A stretch of 64,000 bases of DNA from Thalassia testudinum (lineage: Eukaryota; Streptophyta; Magnoliopsida; Alismatales; Hydrocharitaceae): positions 70,248,501 to 70,312,500 of the forward strand of contig JAZHRO010000003.1 of the NCBI GenBank assembly GCA_037157565.1, read 5' to 3'. Under the pieces are notes generated by a model, which did no database searches, was not told the DNA's origin, and was given only the letters and a program-made list of their open reading frames with translations. Each line of letters opens with the position of its first letter. Position 1 is the stretch's first letter. This document shows, piece by piece, positions 11,186-20,749 of the stretch. A program made the translations under genes and the position numbers.

Positions 11186-12006
11186 TCACGCCAGCGAATT
11201 TGATTGGCTTTAGAAGGAAGGGAATCCCTCAAAGAATCTCCCTTCCATTTCTGGGAGAGAATCTCTGAGGAATTAGCGAGCAATCTCTCTCGAAACTTCG
11301 TCGGAGCTCGGTTCTGCCCTAGCAATGGCGGCAGGACCGGTTTGCAAAGAAGGCGAAGAACCTAGGGGGCTCTCTGCAAGGATATTCAAAAGATAGGGAC
11401 CTATTTGTGATTTGGGTGTACTAAATTGCAAAGTAGGTCAAGATGACCTCCCCTTAGGTCCAAATTTTGGTACAAACCTAATTTGGACCTAAAGAATCCA
11501 ATGGTGAAGTTGTATTTTAGGTTTGACCTCGTTTGACTGGACATTTTGCGTAAAAACCCAAATTAGGTTAATTGAAGAGCTAAGACCCTAATCTAGGTCA
11601 AGCTAGGTTCCAAAGGCCAAATTAAGTGTTCTAAACCCTAGAGGATGTTTTTCTATGATTTTTAGAGGGTTTGCTTGATTTTTATTCTGACCGGAACCTT
11701 GTTAATTTAAGCGGGTCTGTTTTAGGGTTACCAAGTGTCATTTAATTCTTAGATTGCACATAAACCCATTTCTGATTAATTCAACCCACTTTTTATCTTA
11801 TTTGGACCATTTGACCTATGCTTTGCTTCTGAGAAATCCCGCTTATGTACTGCAATGGTAAAATTGCAGTTTTAACCTTTATTTCATGTTTTCTTATCAG
11901 AGCACTTGTTCCTTCAGTTAAGCCTTCTTCTAGGTTATGTAGGAGCTTTTATCTTCTTTATTCGGTCAAAATGAGCTAGTTATGGCTCATGATGAGGCTC
12001 TCATCA

Positions 12007-13609
12007 TACCCCTATGCCTAGCTTTTGCTAGTCCCTTAGCAAAATTTCAAAGTTTTAACTTCCATTCTAGAGCCTGAGTGTCTGTCAACAATGATAAGTG
12101 CTTCTCCTTTTCTTTTGTGATTAGGTGGGAATGTCGACAATAGGCCTAGAGGTACTCAAGTACCAACCAAAATCCGAACCTGTTCCGCTTTAGCCTCACT
12201 CTTCTGCAAAGGTTTCTACGGCCCACAGAAACTAACCTAAGGTTTGTTGGACTCCGTGGTTAAAGCACCCGTGCTTGAGATATTTTTAGCCTAAGCTCAG
12301 TTTGCAGTGCGTTTTTATTTTTTATTTTTTTGTAAGAGAGAGATAGAGGATTTATTTGTTTGGAGAGCTTTTCTCTCTCTTTTCTTTTTATTTCTAGCTT
12401 CGGATTAGCTTCTCAACACGGTCTGTATCGGATTCCTCGTCCCTATCATCAATCCTCAAGGGTCCCTGGCTTTCGAGATTTCGAGATAATCCCGCCCATG
12501 GCAACCCCCGGAACCCTGGCTTTCGAGATTTCGAGATAATCCCGCCCATGGCGTTCCGTGGCCGAATTCAGACCCTGGCGATCGACATTTCGTGATAATG
12601 CCACCCATGGTATCTGAACCAGCAGAGTGCTTACATGCCCCCAGTAGGATATTTAAATATCCTAAGAGACAAGCACCGAGGAGACGATATGTTGTTACGC
12701 ATCTTCGAGGGGAATTTCCCGCCTCTCCGCACTGGGAACTTGTCCAAATCAATTTGTGTTGATTGGCCGCTCCTAATCTAGGTGACTTTTTCAGAACATT
12801 AAACGCTCTTGCATGTTTTGAATATTTATGCGCACTGAACCAGACTGTGTGTGAATTTGGGTGCTTAGGTTACCGAATCCCGCAAACCGGAGGTCAGTTA
12901 ACGAGGCCGAATAGTTCCTAAGCCTTAGACCTAATACTTAAGCTTCGCATTTTCCTCAACCTCTTGAGGATTATCAAGATTTTAACGGATACGTGAATTT
13001 TTAAGCTAAAAATCTAGCCCAAGAGGCCTAAGACCAGCGTTCCTGCTAATCTCTTGTTATGTCTCCATAGCACTTTTCTGTTGCCGTTTTTTTTTTTTTT
13101 TTTTTCTAGAACTGTAGTTAACCCCTTAACCTTTTACTAATGACTATTTCTTTTCATTTTCATTTTGCTCCTTTTTGTCATTTTTCTTTCTTTTCCTCCT
13201 CCCATTTGTATGACCCTGAATTGTTCCTCCCCTCTATCAAGTCTTTTTTTTTTTTTTTTACGTGAAACCCTTTCTTGATATGAATTTTATGACATTTTGC
13301 ACTTTCATACCCCCCCATGCCTAAGATTTGCAATGTCCCCATTGTAAATTAGGTGGGTTCGAATTCAGCTTAGTTCATGTATTAGGACAGGTGTGTGGTG
13401 AGTGAATGGGTCGAAGCAACTTGTTGCGAACGATTTCTAATCTCGGGTAGGTATACCTGAGGTGAAGTCGGCTATTCTAATGGATGAACCCTAAAGTGCA
13501 ATATGAGTTCCGCATAGCGATGTCAGAAACGGTTTCAGGTTTTTCAAAGAATGACGGGTTGCCTCCCGTTAAGCGCTGAGTTTTACGCCATCGGCTGGGC
13601 GCAATGAGC
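12007..13609 (-). other. Element C 3' untranslated region
   Basis: No gene and no env-like frame. The polypurine tract (12007-12022) reads GCTAGGCATAGGGGTA. About 12468-12610 holds three tandem copies (two near-identical, one diverged) of a roughly 68-bp unit containing TTTCGAGATTTCGAGATAAT and ending at CCATGG. T-runs occur near 13090 and 13250. Confidence 0.8.
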
Positions 13610-15391
13610 TCAAGAGGAAAGGAGGGTAAAGGATGACTCAGTCAAATCTATATCGGTCATGTCAATGAACGGCTTGAGTCTCTGCCCGTTCACGACAAAG
13701 GGTTCAGAATCGTGGCTGAGTGGGCTAATTTCAATAGCTCCATTTCCGAAGATTTGGCGGACTAGGTAGGGTCCGACCCACTTGGATCTTAGCTTTCCTG
13801 GGAATAGTTTGAGTCGAGCATCAAAGAGTAAAACTTTTTGACCAGGATGAAAGACCTTTCTAGAAATGTGTTTGTCGTGAAAAGCTTTAACCCGTTCCTT
13901 GTAAATTCGCGAGTTCTCATACGCGTCGTGGCGTAATTCATCGATCTCGCTCATTTGAAATCTTCTGTGGGTTCCAGCCTTAGAAAGGTCGAGATTACAG
14001 GTCCGTACTGCCCAATAGGCTTTATGCTCCAATTCGACGGGGAGGTGACATGCCTTCCCGTACACTAGTCTGAAGGGAGACATTCCTAATTGGGTCTTGT
14101 GGGCGGTCCTATAGGCCCACAATGCTTCCGGAAGCCGAGAAGACCAATCTTTTCTATCAGGTCGAACAGTAACCTGAAGGATCTTCTTGATCTCTCGGTT
14201 AGATAGCTCAGCTAGACCATTAGTTTGGGGGTGGTAAGGAGTAGAGATTCGGTGTGACACCCCGTATTTGATCATCAGTGACCTGAACTGAGCGTTCGTA
14301 AAATGGGTCCCTCCGTCGGAAATTATAGCATGCGGAATCCAGAACCTTGAGAAAATGTTTTGATGAAGGAATTTTATAACGACTTTATGATTGTTGGTTC
14401 GGGTCGGAATGGCTTCTATCCACTTGGAAACATAATCAACTGCGAGTAAAATGTATTCGAAGCCATCCGAGGTAGGAAAGGGTCCCATGAAATCAATCCC
14501 CCAAATATCAAAAATTTTGCATACCAAGATCGGCTGTAGAGGCATCATGTCTCTATGGCTCATGTTGCCCAGAGTCTGGCAACGGGAACATGCCTTACAG
14601 TGATCGTATGCATCTTTGAAAATTGTGGGCCAGTAGAAACCACACTGGAGGACTTTCGATGCGATTTTATGTCCCGAAAAATGTCCACCGCATGCCTGGT
14701 CATGGCAGAATGAGAGTATGTCTTTGATTTCCACTTCCGTGATGCATCGTCGGATTATCTGATCAGCACCAATGCGGAAGAGATACGGGTCTTCCCATAG
14801 GTAATACTTGGCATCGGAATGCAATTTGTCCTTTTTGGCCTTCGACCAATCGGGCGGAATCTGATGTGATGCCAGGTAATTAACAATATCGGCGAACCAT
14901 GGAAGACTTGTACTGATAGTCAGGAGGTGCTCATCAGGGAAATGTTCTGTAATAGGTCCGGAAGGATCAATAATTTCAGAAGGAAGGCGGGATAAGTGAT
15001 CAGCTACCACATTGTGCTTTCCTGCCTTGTCATGAATCTCGAGGTCAAATTCTTGCAACAGCAAGATCCAGCGGATTAATCGATGTTTCGCATCCTTCTT
15101 GGCCAGGAGATGCCTCACAGCTGTGTGATCCGAGTATATGATAACACGGGAACCCAGAAGGTATGATCTGAATTTTTCCAGGGCAAATACTACGGCCAGC
15201 AGCTCTTTCTCAGTAACCGTATAGTTACGCTGAGCCTCATCCAGTGTTTTGCTGGCGTAGTAAATGACCACAGGTTTCCCGTCAATTTTCTGCCCCAAAA
15301 CCGCTCCTACAGCGAAGTCAGATGCATCGCACATGATCTCAAAGGGTTGAGACCAATCAGGGGACTGTAGGATTGGGGCTTGGGTGACTCG
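13610..15391 (-). CDS. pol: Element C pol, second part: RNase H and integrase
   Basis: Continuation of the C polyprotein beyond the D insertion. The junction codons read RVTQAP before MCDAS, in frame with the upstream half once D and one target duplication are set aside. Counting from the Met of CDAS: RNase H active-site residues D3, E43, D69 and D112 (ADHLSR). Integrase zinc-binding H211, H218, C249 and C252. Integrase catalytic triad D281 (WGIDFMGP), D340 (ISDGG) and E376 (NGLAELSN). The C-terminal part carries the GPYLV-type DNA-binding region. All catalytic residues are present. No chromodomain is evident, as expected for Athila/Tat. The stop at 13610 lies just upstream of where the B, D and E frames end. 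Confidence 0.93.
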   Translation of the reverse strand, partial: RVTQAPILQSPDWSQPFEIMCDASDFAVGAVLGQKIDGKPVVIYYASKTLDEAQRNYTVTEKELLAVVFALEKFRSYLLGSRVIIYSDHTAVRHLLAKKDAKHRLIRWILLLQEFDLEIHDKAGKHNVVADHLSRLPSEIIDPSGPITEHFPDEHLLTISTSLPWFADIVNYLASHQIPPDWSKAKKDKLHSDAKYYLWEDPYLFRIGADQIIRRCITEVEIKDILSFCHDQACGGHFSGHKIASKVLQCGFYWPTIFKDAYDHCKACSRCQTLGNMSHRDMMPLQPILVCKIFDIWGIDFMGPFPTSDGFEYILLAVDYVSKWIEAIPTRTNNHKVVIKFLHQNIFSRFWIPHAIISDGGTHFTNAQFRSLMIKYGVSHRISTPYHPQTNGLAELSNREIKKILQVTVRPDRKDWSSRLPEALWAYRTAHKTQLGMSPFRLVYGKACHLPVELEHKAYWAVRTCNLDLSKAGTHRRFQMSEIDELRHDAYENSRIYKERVKAFHDKHISRKVFHPGQKVLLFDARLKLFPGKLRSKWVGPYLVRQIFGNGAIEISPLSHDSEPFVVNGQRLKPFIDMTDIDLTESSFTLLSS

Positions 15392-15396
15392 GTCAC
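15392..15396. repeat. Target-site duplication of element D, left copy
   Basis: GTCAC, repeated at 20750-20754. Removing D and one copy restores the C pol frame. Confidence 0.95.
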
Positions 15397-15438
15397 TGAT
15401 AGCGAAATATGCGTGATTTGTAAAAGCAGTTTTTTAAC

Positions 15439-15447
15439 GTCGTTGTA
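15439..15447 (-). promoter_or_regulatory. Sequence complementary to tRNA-Asp 5' end (D LTR)
   Basis: The plus strand reads GTCGTTGTA, identical to tRNA-Asp nucleotides 1-9. It lies 43 bp from the LTR end, where other families carry the same kind of match. Confidence 0.45.
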
Positions 15448-16380
15448 ACACGCGAATCCGCTTTCGCTTTTAAATTTATAATCCTAGATAGGGAAGTATC
15501 TAGGGTCGTCCAAGGAGGCCAATTGTTTGCAATAGTGATTCTCTTGCTTGGAATATATCTCAACTTTCTTTTTGGTAATTTTCAATATACCATTTTTTTT
15601 ATTTTTGAACTAAGGCAACATGAGAACTGATGGCGGGAAAAGTGTTTACACTTCGAATTAAATAAACTACTTCTAAAGTGGCAAGTAGAGCCTCTCCATA
15701 AGCTCACTCTAGGCAAGTGGAGGCCTAGAATAATTAGGGAGAGGGAGTGAAGAATGCTGAAGATAAGCAACTAGAAATGCAAACAAGAAATGCAAAGAAG
15801 GCAACTAGATAATTGAAAAAGTGTTTAACAAAAATGCCTAGTAGAGGAATGCTTCTACTACTAGATAATTGAAATAAAGAAAGAAAACACAAATCCTCTA
15901 AATAGATGGTGAAGAAGAGGGCTTCTTGCTCCAAGGTTGGTGGCTCCCAAGCTTGAAAAGAATCCTTCAACTCCTTCCTTGCAGAACTCCGCCAAGGTGA
16001 TGACCTCCAAGGCAAGCCCTAAGGGGGCGTGCCCTAAGTTTCTCTCCAAGGGTGGACGTCCACCCTAAGCTTTTCTCCTTTGCCTGGCCGTCCTCCTTGA
16101 AGTGGGAGAGTCCTCCTCCTTGGCGTGGCTCAAGTTGAAGAGAGTGGGGAGAAGAAGGCACCAAAAGGGCTGGTGATGTGCCCCTTTAATCTCCTTCTCT
16201 ACTCCTTCTTCTTGGCCGTAGGTATAGGTGGTTTAGGTAGAAAATATACTAAGGGAGGATGCCTCAAAATGGTGGTAAGTGGTGGCCTTTTATAGAATAG
16301 GAGGGGGGCTATGGTGACCTTTGAAATGGATGGCTAGGATGGAAGGAGGGAGGTGGTTAAGGATCCAATGGCCAAGGGTG

Positions 16381-16667
16381 TTTGGCGCCACCTTAAGGGA
16401 CACCTAAGGGGTGGTTATGTGTGTTGACACCCCTTGATATTGGCGCCAAAATGGCTTCTAGAAGAGGGTCTAAGTTGGCGCCAAGAAGGATTCTAGAAGG
16501 GGGGTTAGGTGGATGGCTAGGATGGCTTATGTGGGTAGGTGTAGGGTGGATTAAGGGGCTGAAAGTGGCGCCAATATAGAGGTGGTTAGGGGTGGTTTTT
16601 GGTGCCAACTTGAAGTGTCTTTTGGTGGAGATAATGGGGTGAAGGGATGGCTAGGAGGTGGTGCCAA
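16381..16667. promoter_or_regulatory. Array of TTGGCGCCAA-like palindromes in D U3
   Basis: Six sites, at 16381, 16441, 16475, 16566, 16601 and 16659. The first (TTTGGCGCCA) and its reverse complement at 16441 fit the E2F consensus TTTSGCGCS. The last two have CG changed to TG. All lie upstream of the TATA box at 16288-16294. Confidence 0.5.
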
Positions 16668-16749
16668 CTTGAGTAGGGTAGCTAGCTTAGGTAGGCTTGA
16701 GTTGGTGGAGCTAGCTAGGGTTGATTTTGGAGGTAATGAATGGCCAAGG

Positions 16750-17470
16750 AGCTGGTTGTTAGCTAAGCTAAGCTAAGCTAAGATAAGCTAAGCTAGCTTA
16801 GCTAAAGGTGGAGTAGAGGAGAAGGTGTTGGAGCTAGGGTTTGGAGCAAGGAGCTGAGGAGAAGAAGTCTGGAGCTGGAGCTGGAGCTGGCTGCTGCTGA
16901 AGAGGCTGGCATGGGGCTACTCTAGCTGGCTTAGCTTGCTAGTTCTTTGCTAGCTACTAAGCCAAGCTAAAGTGAGCTAGCTTCTACCAAAATGAGCTGA
17001 GGTGAGCTAGGTCTGGTGCTTCCGGGGAGAATCAAGCTGGTTGAGGCAGCTAAGGTAGCTTAGCTCAACTGAGTTGAGCTAAGCTGAGTCCCCGGGAGCT
17101 GGACTTGAGCTTCCTGAGCTGAGATGAATTCTTCTTCAGCTGGCTGGAGTTGAGTGGAGCTGAATGTAGCTGGATCTGAGCTGGGGTGAACTCCTGTCAA
17201 CTCAGCTGAGCTAGCTAGAGCTCCCTGTGAACTAGTGGGAGCTGAGATGAGCTAGACTCAGCTAAGTTGAGCTGGATCTGAGCTGACTTGAGCTAGGGTG
17301 AGCTAGGATGAACTCTCTTGAGCTGCCATCCAGCTGAGATTAGCTGAATGGAGCTGGGATGAGCTAACCCTAGTTCAAGTAAGCTAGGTTCCAGCTGCGG
17401 TGAGCTAGATCAAGCTGAGGTAAGCTGGATCAAGCTGAGGTGAGCTGGATTAGGCTGAGTTCCAGCTAGT
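16750..17470. repeat. Degenerate AGCT-rich short repeat tract in D LTR
   Basis: Dense runs of AGCTAAGCT, GAGCTGAGCT and GAGCTGGA of irregular period, with no coding sense. It probably arose by slippage. Confidence 0.7.
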
Positions 17471-17699
17471 CTGGGCTTCTCCTTCACCATTTGCCTTCTT
17501 GAGTGCTAGGGTTTTAGGGATCTGTGCATCTGTACATCCCTAACACTCACAAAAACACATTAAAACGACAATAAAAAATGCAATGCATGCCTATCCTAAT
17601 TTATGCCTAAATGCAGCCCAAAAACCCATTTGCGGAGTAAAATCCTAAGAGCTAAGTTAGTTTTAAAGCATAAAAATGATGATAAACTGGCGTTTATCA

Positions 17700-18847
17700 C
17701 ACCCCCATGCTTATCTTTTGCTAGTCTCTTAGCAAAACATTAATTTTTTTGGAAAATGGAATTTTTGGGAAATCTAATTTTTTTTTTTTTTTTTTTTTTT
17801 TGACTTTTGAGGAGAAAAAGAGATTAAGGGACCTTGGTAGATTAAAACACAGGAGATACGGGATTTGTTGAAGATAAACATCAGGATTTGTTTTTGGATC
17901 CAACCATTAGATAGAACAGGATCAATATATCCTCAGAAAATTCACAAATTAACCCCTTGTTAATTCAGATGACTTGAAATGTTTGTTTTTAGGATTTTTC
18001 TGGCTCGTGAATCTGATTCGCAACTTGCAAATTCCTTTAAAACCTTGTGTCGGTGCTTGTGAAAAGCCAACCTTAATAAGGACGTGTTATTATTATTATT
18101 ATTATTTTTTTTTTTCTCTCCCCCATGCTTATTTTTAGCTTAGTCTTACAACAGATGTGTCGGTATCATCATTCCCATTACCATTCCTCGAGGGGGCTCT
18201 GGCACCAGTACTTCGGGATAGCACTGTCCATGACACCACCCAGGAGCTCACAACCCCAAAACACGATGCGGTGAAAAGGGGCGCTCCAAGCAAACTCAAG
18301 CTCTTGCTCCGACGCTATAGGTAGAGCACCGTCCAAGACACTTGAGCTGCTGAAATGCGCTTTAATGCTCCGTCTAAAGATATGAAATATAGATATAGAG
18401 CAGCGCCGAGGCGGTAACATGTTGACATCGCGTCCTCAAAGAAGGTATTTTCCTTCTTCTCGACGGTGGGAACTCAAACCAATGACCTGATTCAGACTTT
18501 TACTAAATCCAAACAAGGGAGTTTTTCAAATTTTTAGTTATTTTTAAATGTTAGCTTGTGTGTGAAAATTGACACAAGAAGTTTCTCGAGAACCGCAAGT
18601 TTTTGAATCAAAAACTAAGTCAAATACTTTCCATATTACAAAATAGGATCAAGTCACCTGAACTATCATGAGTTCAGGTGGAATTTTAGAGAAGGATATC
18701 TGATCTAGTCTAAAATAGACCCTGGAATTCTAATGATCAGATCCATATCCTTATCCTTAGTTTGTTAAGGATTAAATCCCATTGTACCAGAAGTGAATTT
18801 TTCGACCTTAGTCCTGATTTCAAAATTTTTCCTCAAAAAGTTTTCAA

Positions 18848-18884
<37 letters not shown>

Positions 18885-19136
18885 GGTATGCAAACAGGAA
18901 ATAAATTAAAGAAAATTGCATGTTTTTAGGTTTTAAACATCCTAAATCGATCGTAAAAATTTAAAAACACCCCCCCATGCTCAAGATATGCCATGTCCTC
19001 ATGCATTAGGAGGAAAAAGGAATCACCTTAGTGAAGAACGGTCAGGTTTAGGATGAATAAAACCTGGAAAAAGAAGAAAAAAGGAAAGCAAGAAAATGAT
19101 GGGTTACCTCCCATCCAGTGCTATCTTTTACGCCAT
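17700..19136 (-). other. Element D 3' untranslated region
   Basis: No gene. The polypurine tract GATAAGCATGGGGGTG (17700-17715) abuts the LTR. T-runs lie at about 17777-17801 and 18850-18883. The segment just after the stop codon resembles C's 13560-13610, so the ancestral element had the same 3' organisation. Confidence 0.75.
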
Positions 19137-20540
19137 TCAGCCGGGCGTGAAGGTATGCACAGAAGACGGAAAATCATGTAAATAATTGGACACTTGAATG
19201 CCTGCAAAAAAGGTGTCTTCGTCTAGATCCCTAGAAAATTGATTAGAAATAATATTGGGATCAAAGTGAGATGGAAATTGATAAGTGTGACCCGAGTCTG
19301 GCCATGGTTTTAATTCAGGTTGGGTGCGAAACTCGGGTGGGGTTGGTGGCAGGTCCGTAAGAAAGGGGTCGGGGAAGGAATGGTGAGTTAGTGTGGAAAA
19401 ATTAGGTGCGTTAATAGTGGGTGGGTCAGGGGGGGTATCAGGAACAAATTTGGAGTCAAGACAAGTTTCCGGATCACAGATCTCGCCGACCACTGAGTTT
19501 GAATCAGAGTCCTCAAAAAAACTGTGGTCGGTAAGGGTATCTATTAACATTGTCTCCTCCACCATATTAGAAATTTCAGTATCTGAGTCCTCAAAGAAGT
19601 TATCATCATGGAATCTCCTGGAGGATTTAAAAATATCTAAGGTGATAGTTTGGCCTGCACAGTTGATATCCATTTTGCCTGTGTGACAATTGATATTTGC
19701 CTTTGCAGTAGCCAAAAAGGGGCGTCCAAGGATTATCGGGGAGTCCAGTAATGATTCGGGTGCCTCAATGTCAAGAACCAGAAAGTCTGCAGGGAAGACA
19801 CAATTCTGGACCTTGACTAATACATCCTCAACAATCCCACGAGGTTTGATTGTAGATCGGTCGGCTAATTGCAGGGTAACCTCGACGGGTTTTAATTCAC
19901 CGATCTGAAATTCTTCGAATAAACTTGTGGGAATAATATTTACAGAGGCACCAAGATCAAGGAGGGCGCGATTAAATGTAGTGTCATCAATAATTACAGA
20001 AATTAAAGGCACCCCCGGATCTTTCATCTTAGGAGGCAGCTTACTCTGTATGACAGAGCTTACTGTCTCTGAAAGATGCACCTGTCCTAGATTTTTAGCC
20101 TGCCTTTTAGGAGTACAAATATCCTTCAAAAATTTAGCATAGGCAGGTATATATTTGATGGCATCTAGGAGAGGGATATTGATATGAACTTGCCCAAATA
20201 GCTCCATGAGTTCTTCTGTAGTGGGCTCAGATTTCTTTCTTTTGTTGGTGGTAGGGTAGAGAGCTTGTGGGAAAGGGATAGGAATCTTGTCTTGAGATTG
20301 TTGTTGTTCTTTTTCTTCCTGATGGGGAGGTGGGGAGTCAACTTGCACATGTATCTTACCAGGTTCGTGCGAAGGCTCGGGGTCAGTGGTGGTTTTCCCA
20401 CTCCTCAAGGTAACTGCATGTGCAGTCGGATTATTATTTGGAGGAGGTGGGGGAGCCTGTGATTGCAGGAACCTGGGCGGCTGCTGAGGTGGATTAGGAG
20501 GAGGCTGAGTTCCAGCTAGTCTGGGCTTCTCCTTCACCAT
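19137..20540 (-). CDS. Element D gag C-terminus and protease, fused to LTR
   Basis: Frame of 467 codons. The first residues (MVKEKPRLAG) are encoded by LTR sequence; the frame then enters a proline-rich gag tail ending in TLRSGK, which matches C's VTTRSGK. Next come the conserved block LPPKMKDPGVPLI and the aspartic protease: active site LLDLGASVNIIP at about residues 193-204 and ILGRPFLATAKANI near 268-281. The C-terminal 180 residues are acidic and do not resemble RT; the frame ends FTPG-stop at the point where B and E also stop. The ATG is therefore a product of the deletion junction, not the native start, and with no 5' promoter expression is unlikely. Clearly protease-bearing; whether it is functional is unknown. 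Confidence 0.85.
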   Translation of the reverse strand: MVKEKPRLAGTQPPPNPPQQPPRFLQSQAPPPPPNNNPTAHAVTLRSGKTTTDPEPSHEPGKIHVQVDSPPPHQEEKEQQQSQDKIPIPFPQALYPTTNKRKKSEPTTEELMELFGQVHINIPLLDAIKYIPAYAKFLKDICTPKRQAKNLGQVHLSETVSSVIQSKLPPKMKDPGVPLISVIIDDTTFNRALLDLGASVNIIPTSLFEEFQIGELKPVEVTLQLADRSTIKPRGIVEDVLVKVQNCVFPADFLVLDIEAPESLLDSPIILGRPFLATAKANINCHTGKMDINCAGQTITLDIFKSSRRFHDDNFFEDSDTEISNMVEETMLIDTLTDHSFFEDSDSNSVVGEICDPETCLDSKFVPDTPPDPPTINAPNFSTLTHHSFPDPFLTDLPPTPPEFRTQPELKPWPDSGHTYQFPSHFDPNIISNQFSRDLDEDTFFAGIQVSNYLHDFPSSVHTFTPG

Positions 20541-20749
20541 TTGCCTTCTTGAGTGCTAGGGTTTTAGGGATCTGTGCATCTGTACATCCCTAACACTCAC
20601 AAAAACACATTAAAACGACAATAAAAAATGCAATGCATGCCTATCCTAATTTATGCCTAAATGCAGCCCAAAAACCCATTTGCGGAGTAAAATCCTAAGA
20701 GCTAAGTTAGTTTTAAAGCATAAAAATGATGATAAACTGGCGTTTATCA
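20505..20749 (-). repeat. Element D 5' LTR remnant
   Basis: About 245 bp, apparently identical to 17455-17699. The junction to gag lies in the short shared sequence CTGAGTTCCAGC, which suggests a microhomology-guided jump. Confidence 0.92.

Larger units (their letters stand above)
9660..12006 (-). repeat. Element C 3' LTR
   Basis: Pairs with 25631-27978 with only scattered changes. Minus-strand order: start palindrome TGATGAG-AGC-CTCATCA (11990-12006), U3 palindrome (11149-11185), TATAAAA (11063-11069), USE/TATA pair (10441-10481), purine-rich tract (about 9920-10135), and end TTGACAACA. Confidence 0.95.
15397..17699 (-). repeat. Element D 3' LTR (complete)
   Basis: Minus-strand reading: begins TGATAAAC-GCCA-GTTTATCA (17680-17699), then about 700 bp of degenerate AGCTGAGCT-type repeats (about 16750-17470), then a cluster of TTGGCGCCAA-like palindromes (16381-16667), TATAAAA (16288-16294), and end TTCGCTATCA. 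Long internal frames on either strand look like noise. Confidence 0.93.
15397..20749 (-). mobile_element. Element D: truncated non-autonomous element inside C pol
   Basis: 5353 bp with TG...CA ends and GTCAC on both sides. The 3' LTR is complete (15397-17699, 2303 bp). The 5' LTR is only about 245 bp (20505-20749) and runs straight into gag, so most of U3, the TATA box, R, U5 and the primer binding site are missing. Inside is a frame for the end of gag plus protease; RT, RNase H and integrase are absent. The 245 bp shared by the two LTR copies appear identical, so D is the youngest insertion here. It cannot be mobile now. Confidence 0.93.

Noticed and set aside
12007..13609. Possible env-like gene after integrase, as in some Athila elements
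   Set aside because: No long frame or membrane segment on the sense strand in C, B, D, E or H.
16750..17470. CRISPR-like or satellite array
   Set aside because: Short irregular AGCT repeats, no constant repeat or spacer length, plant nuclear context.
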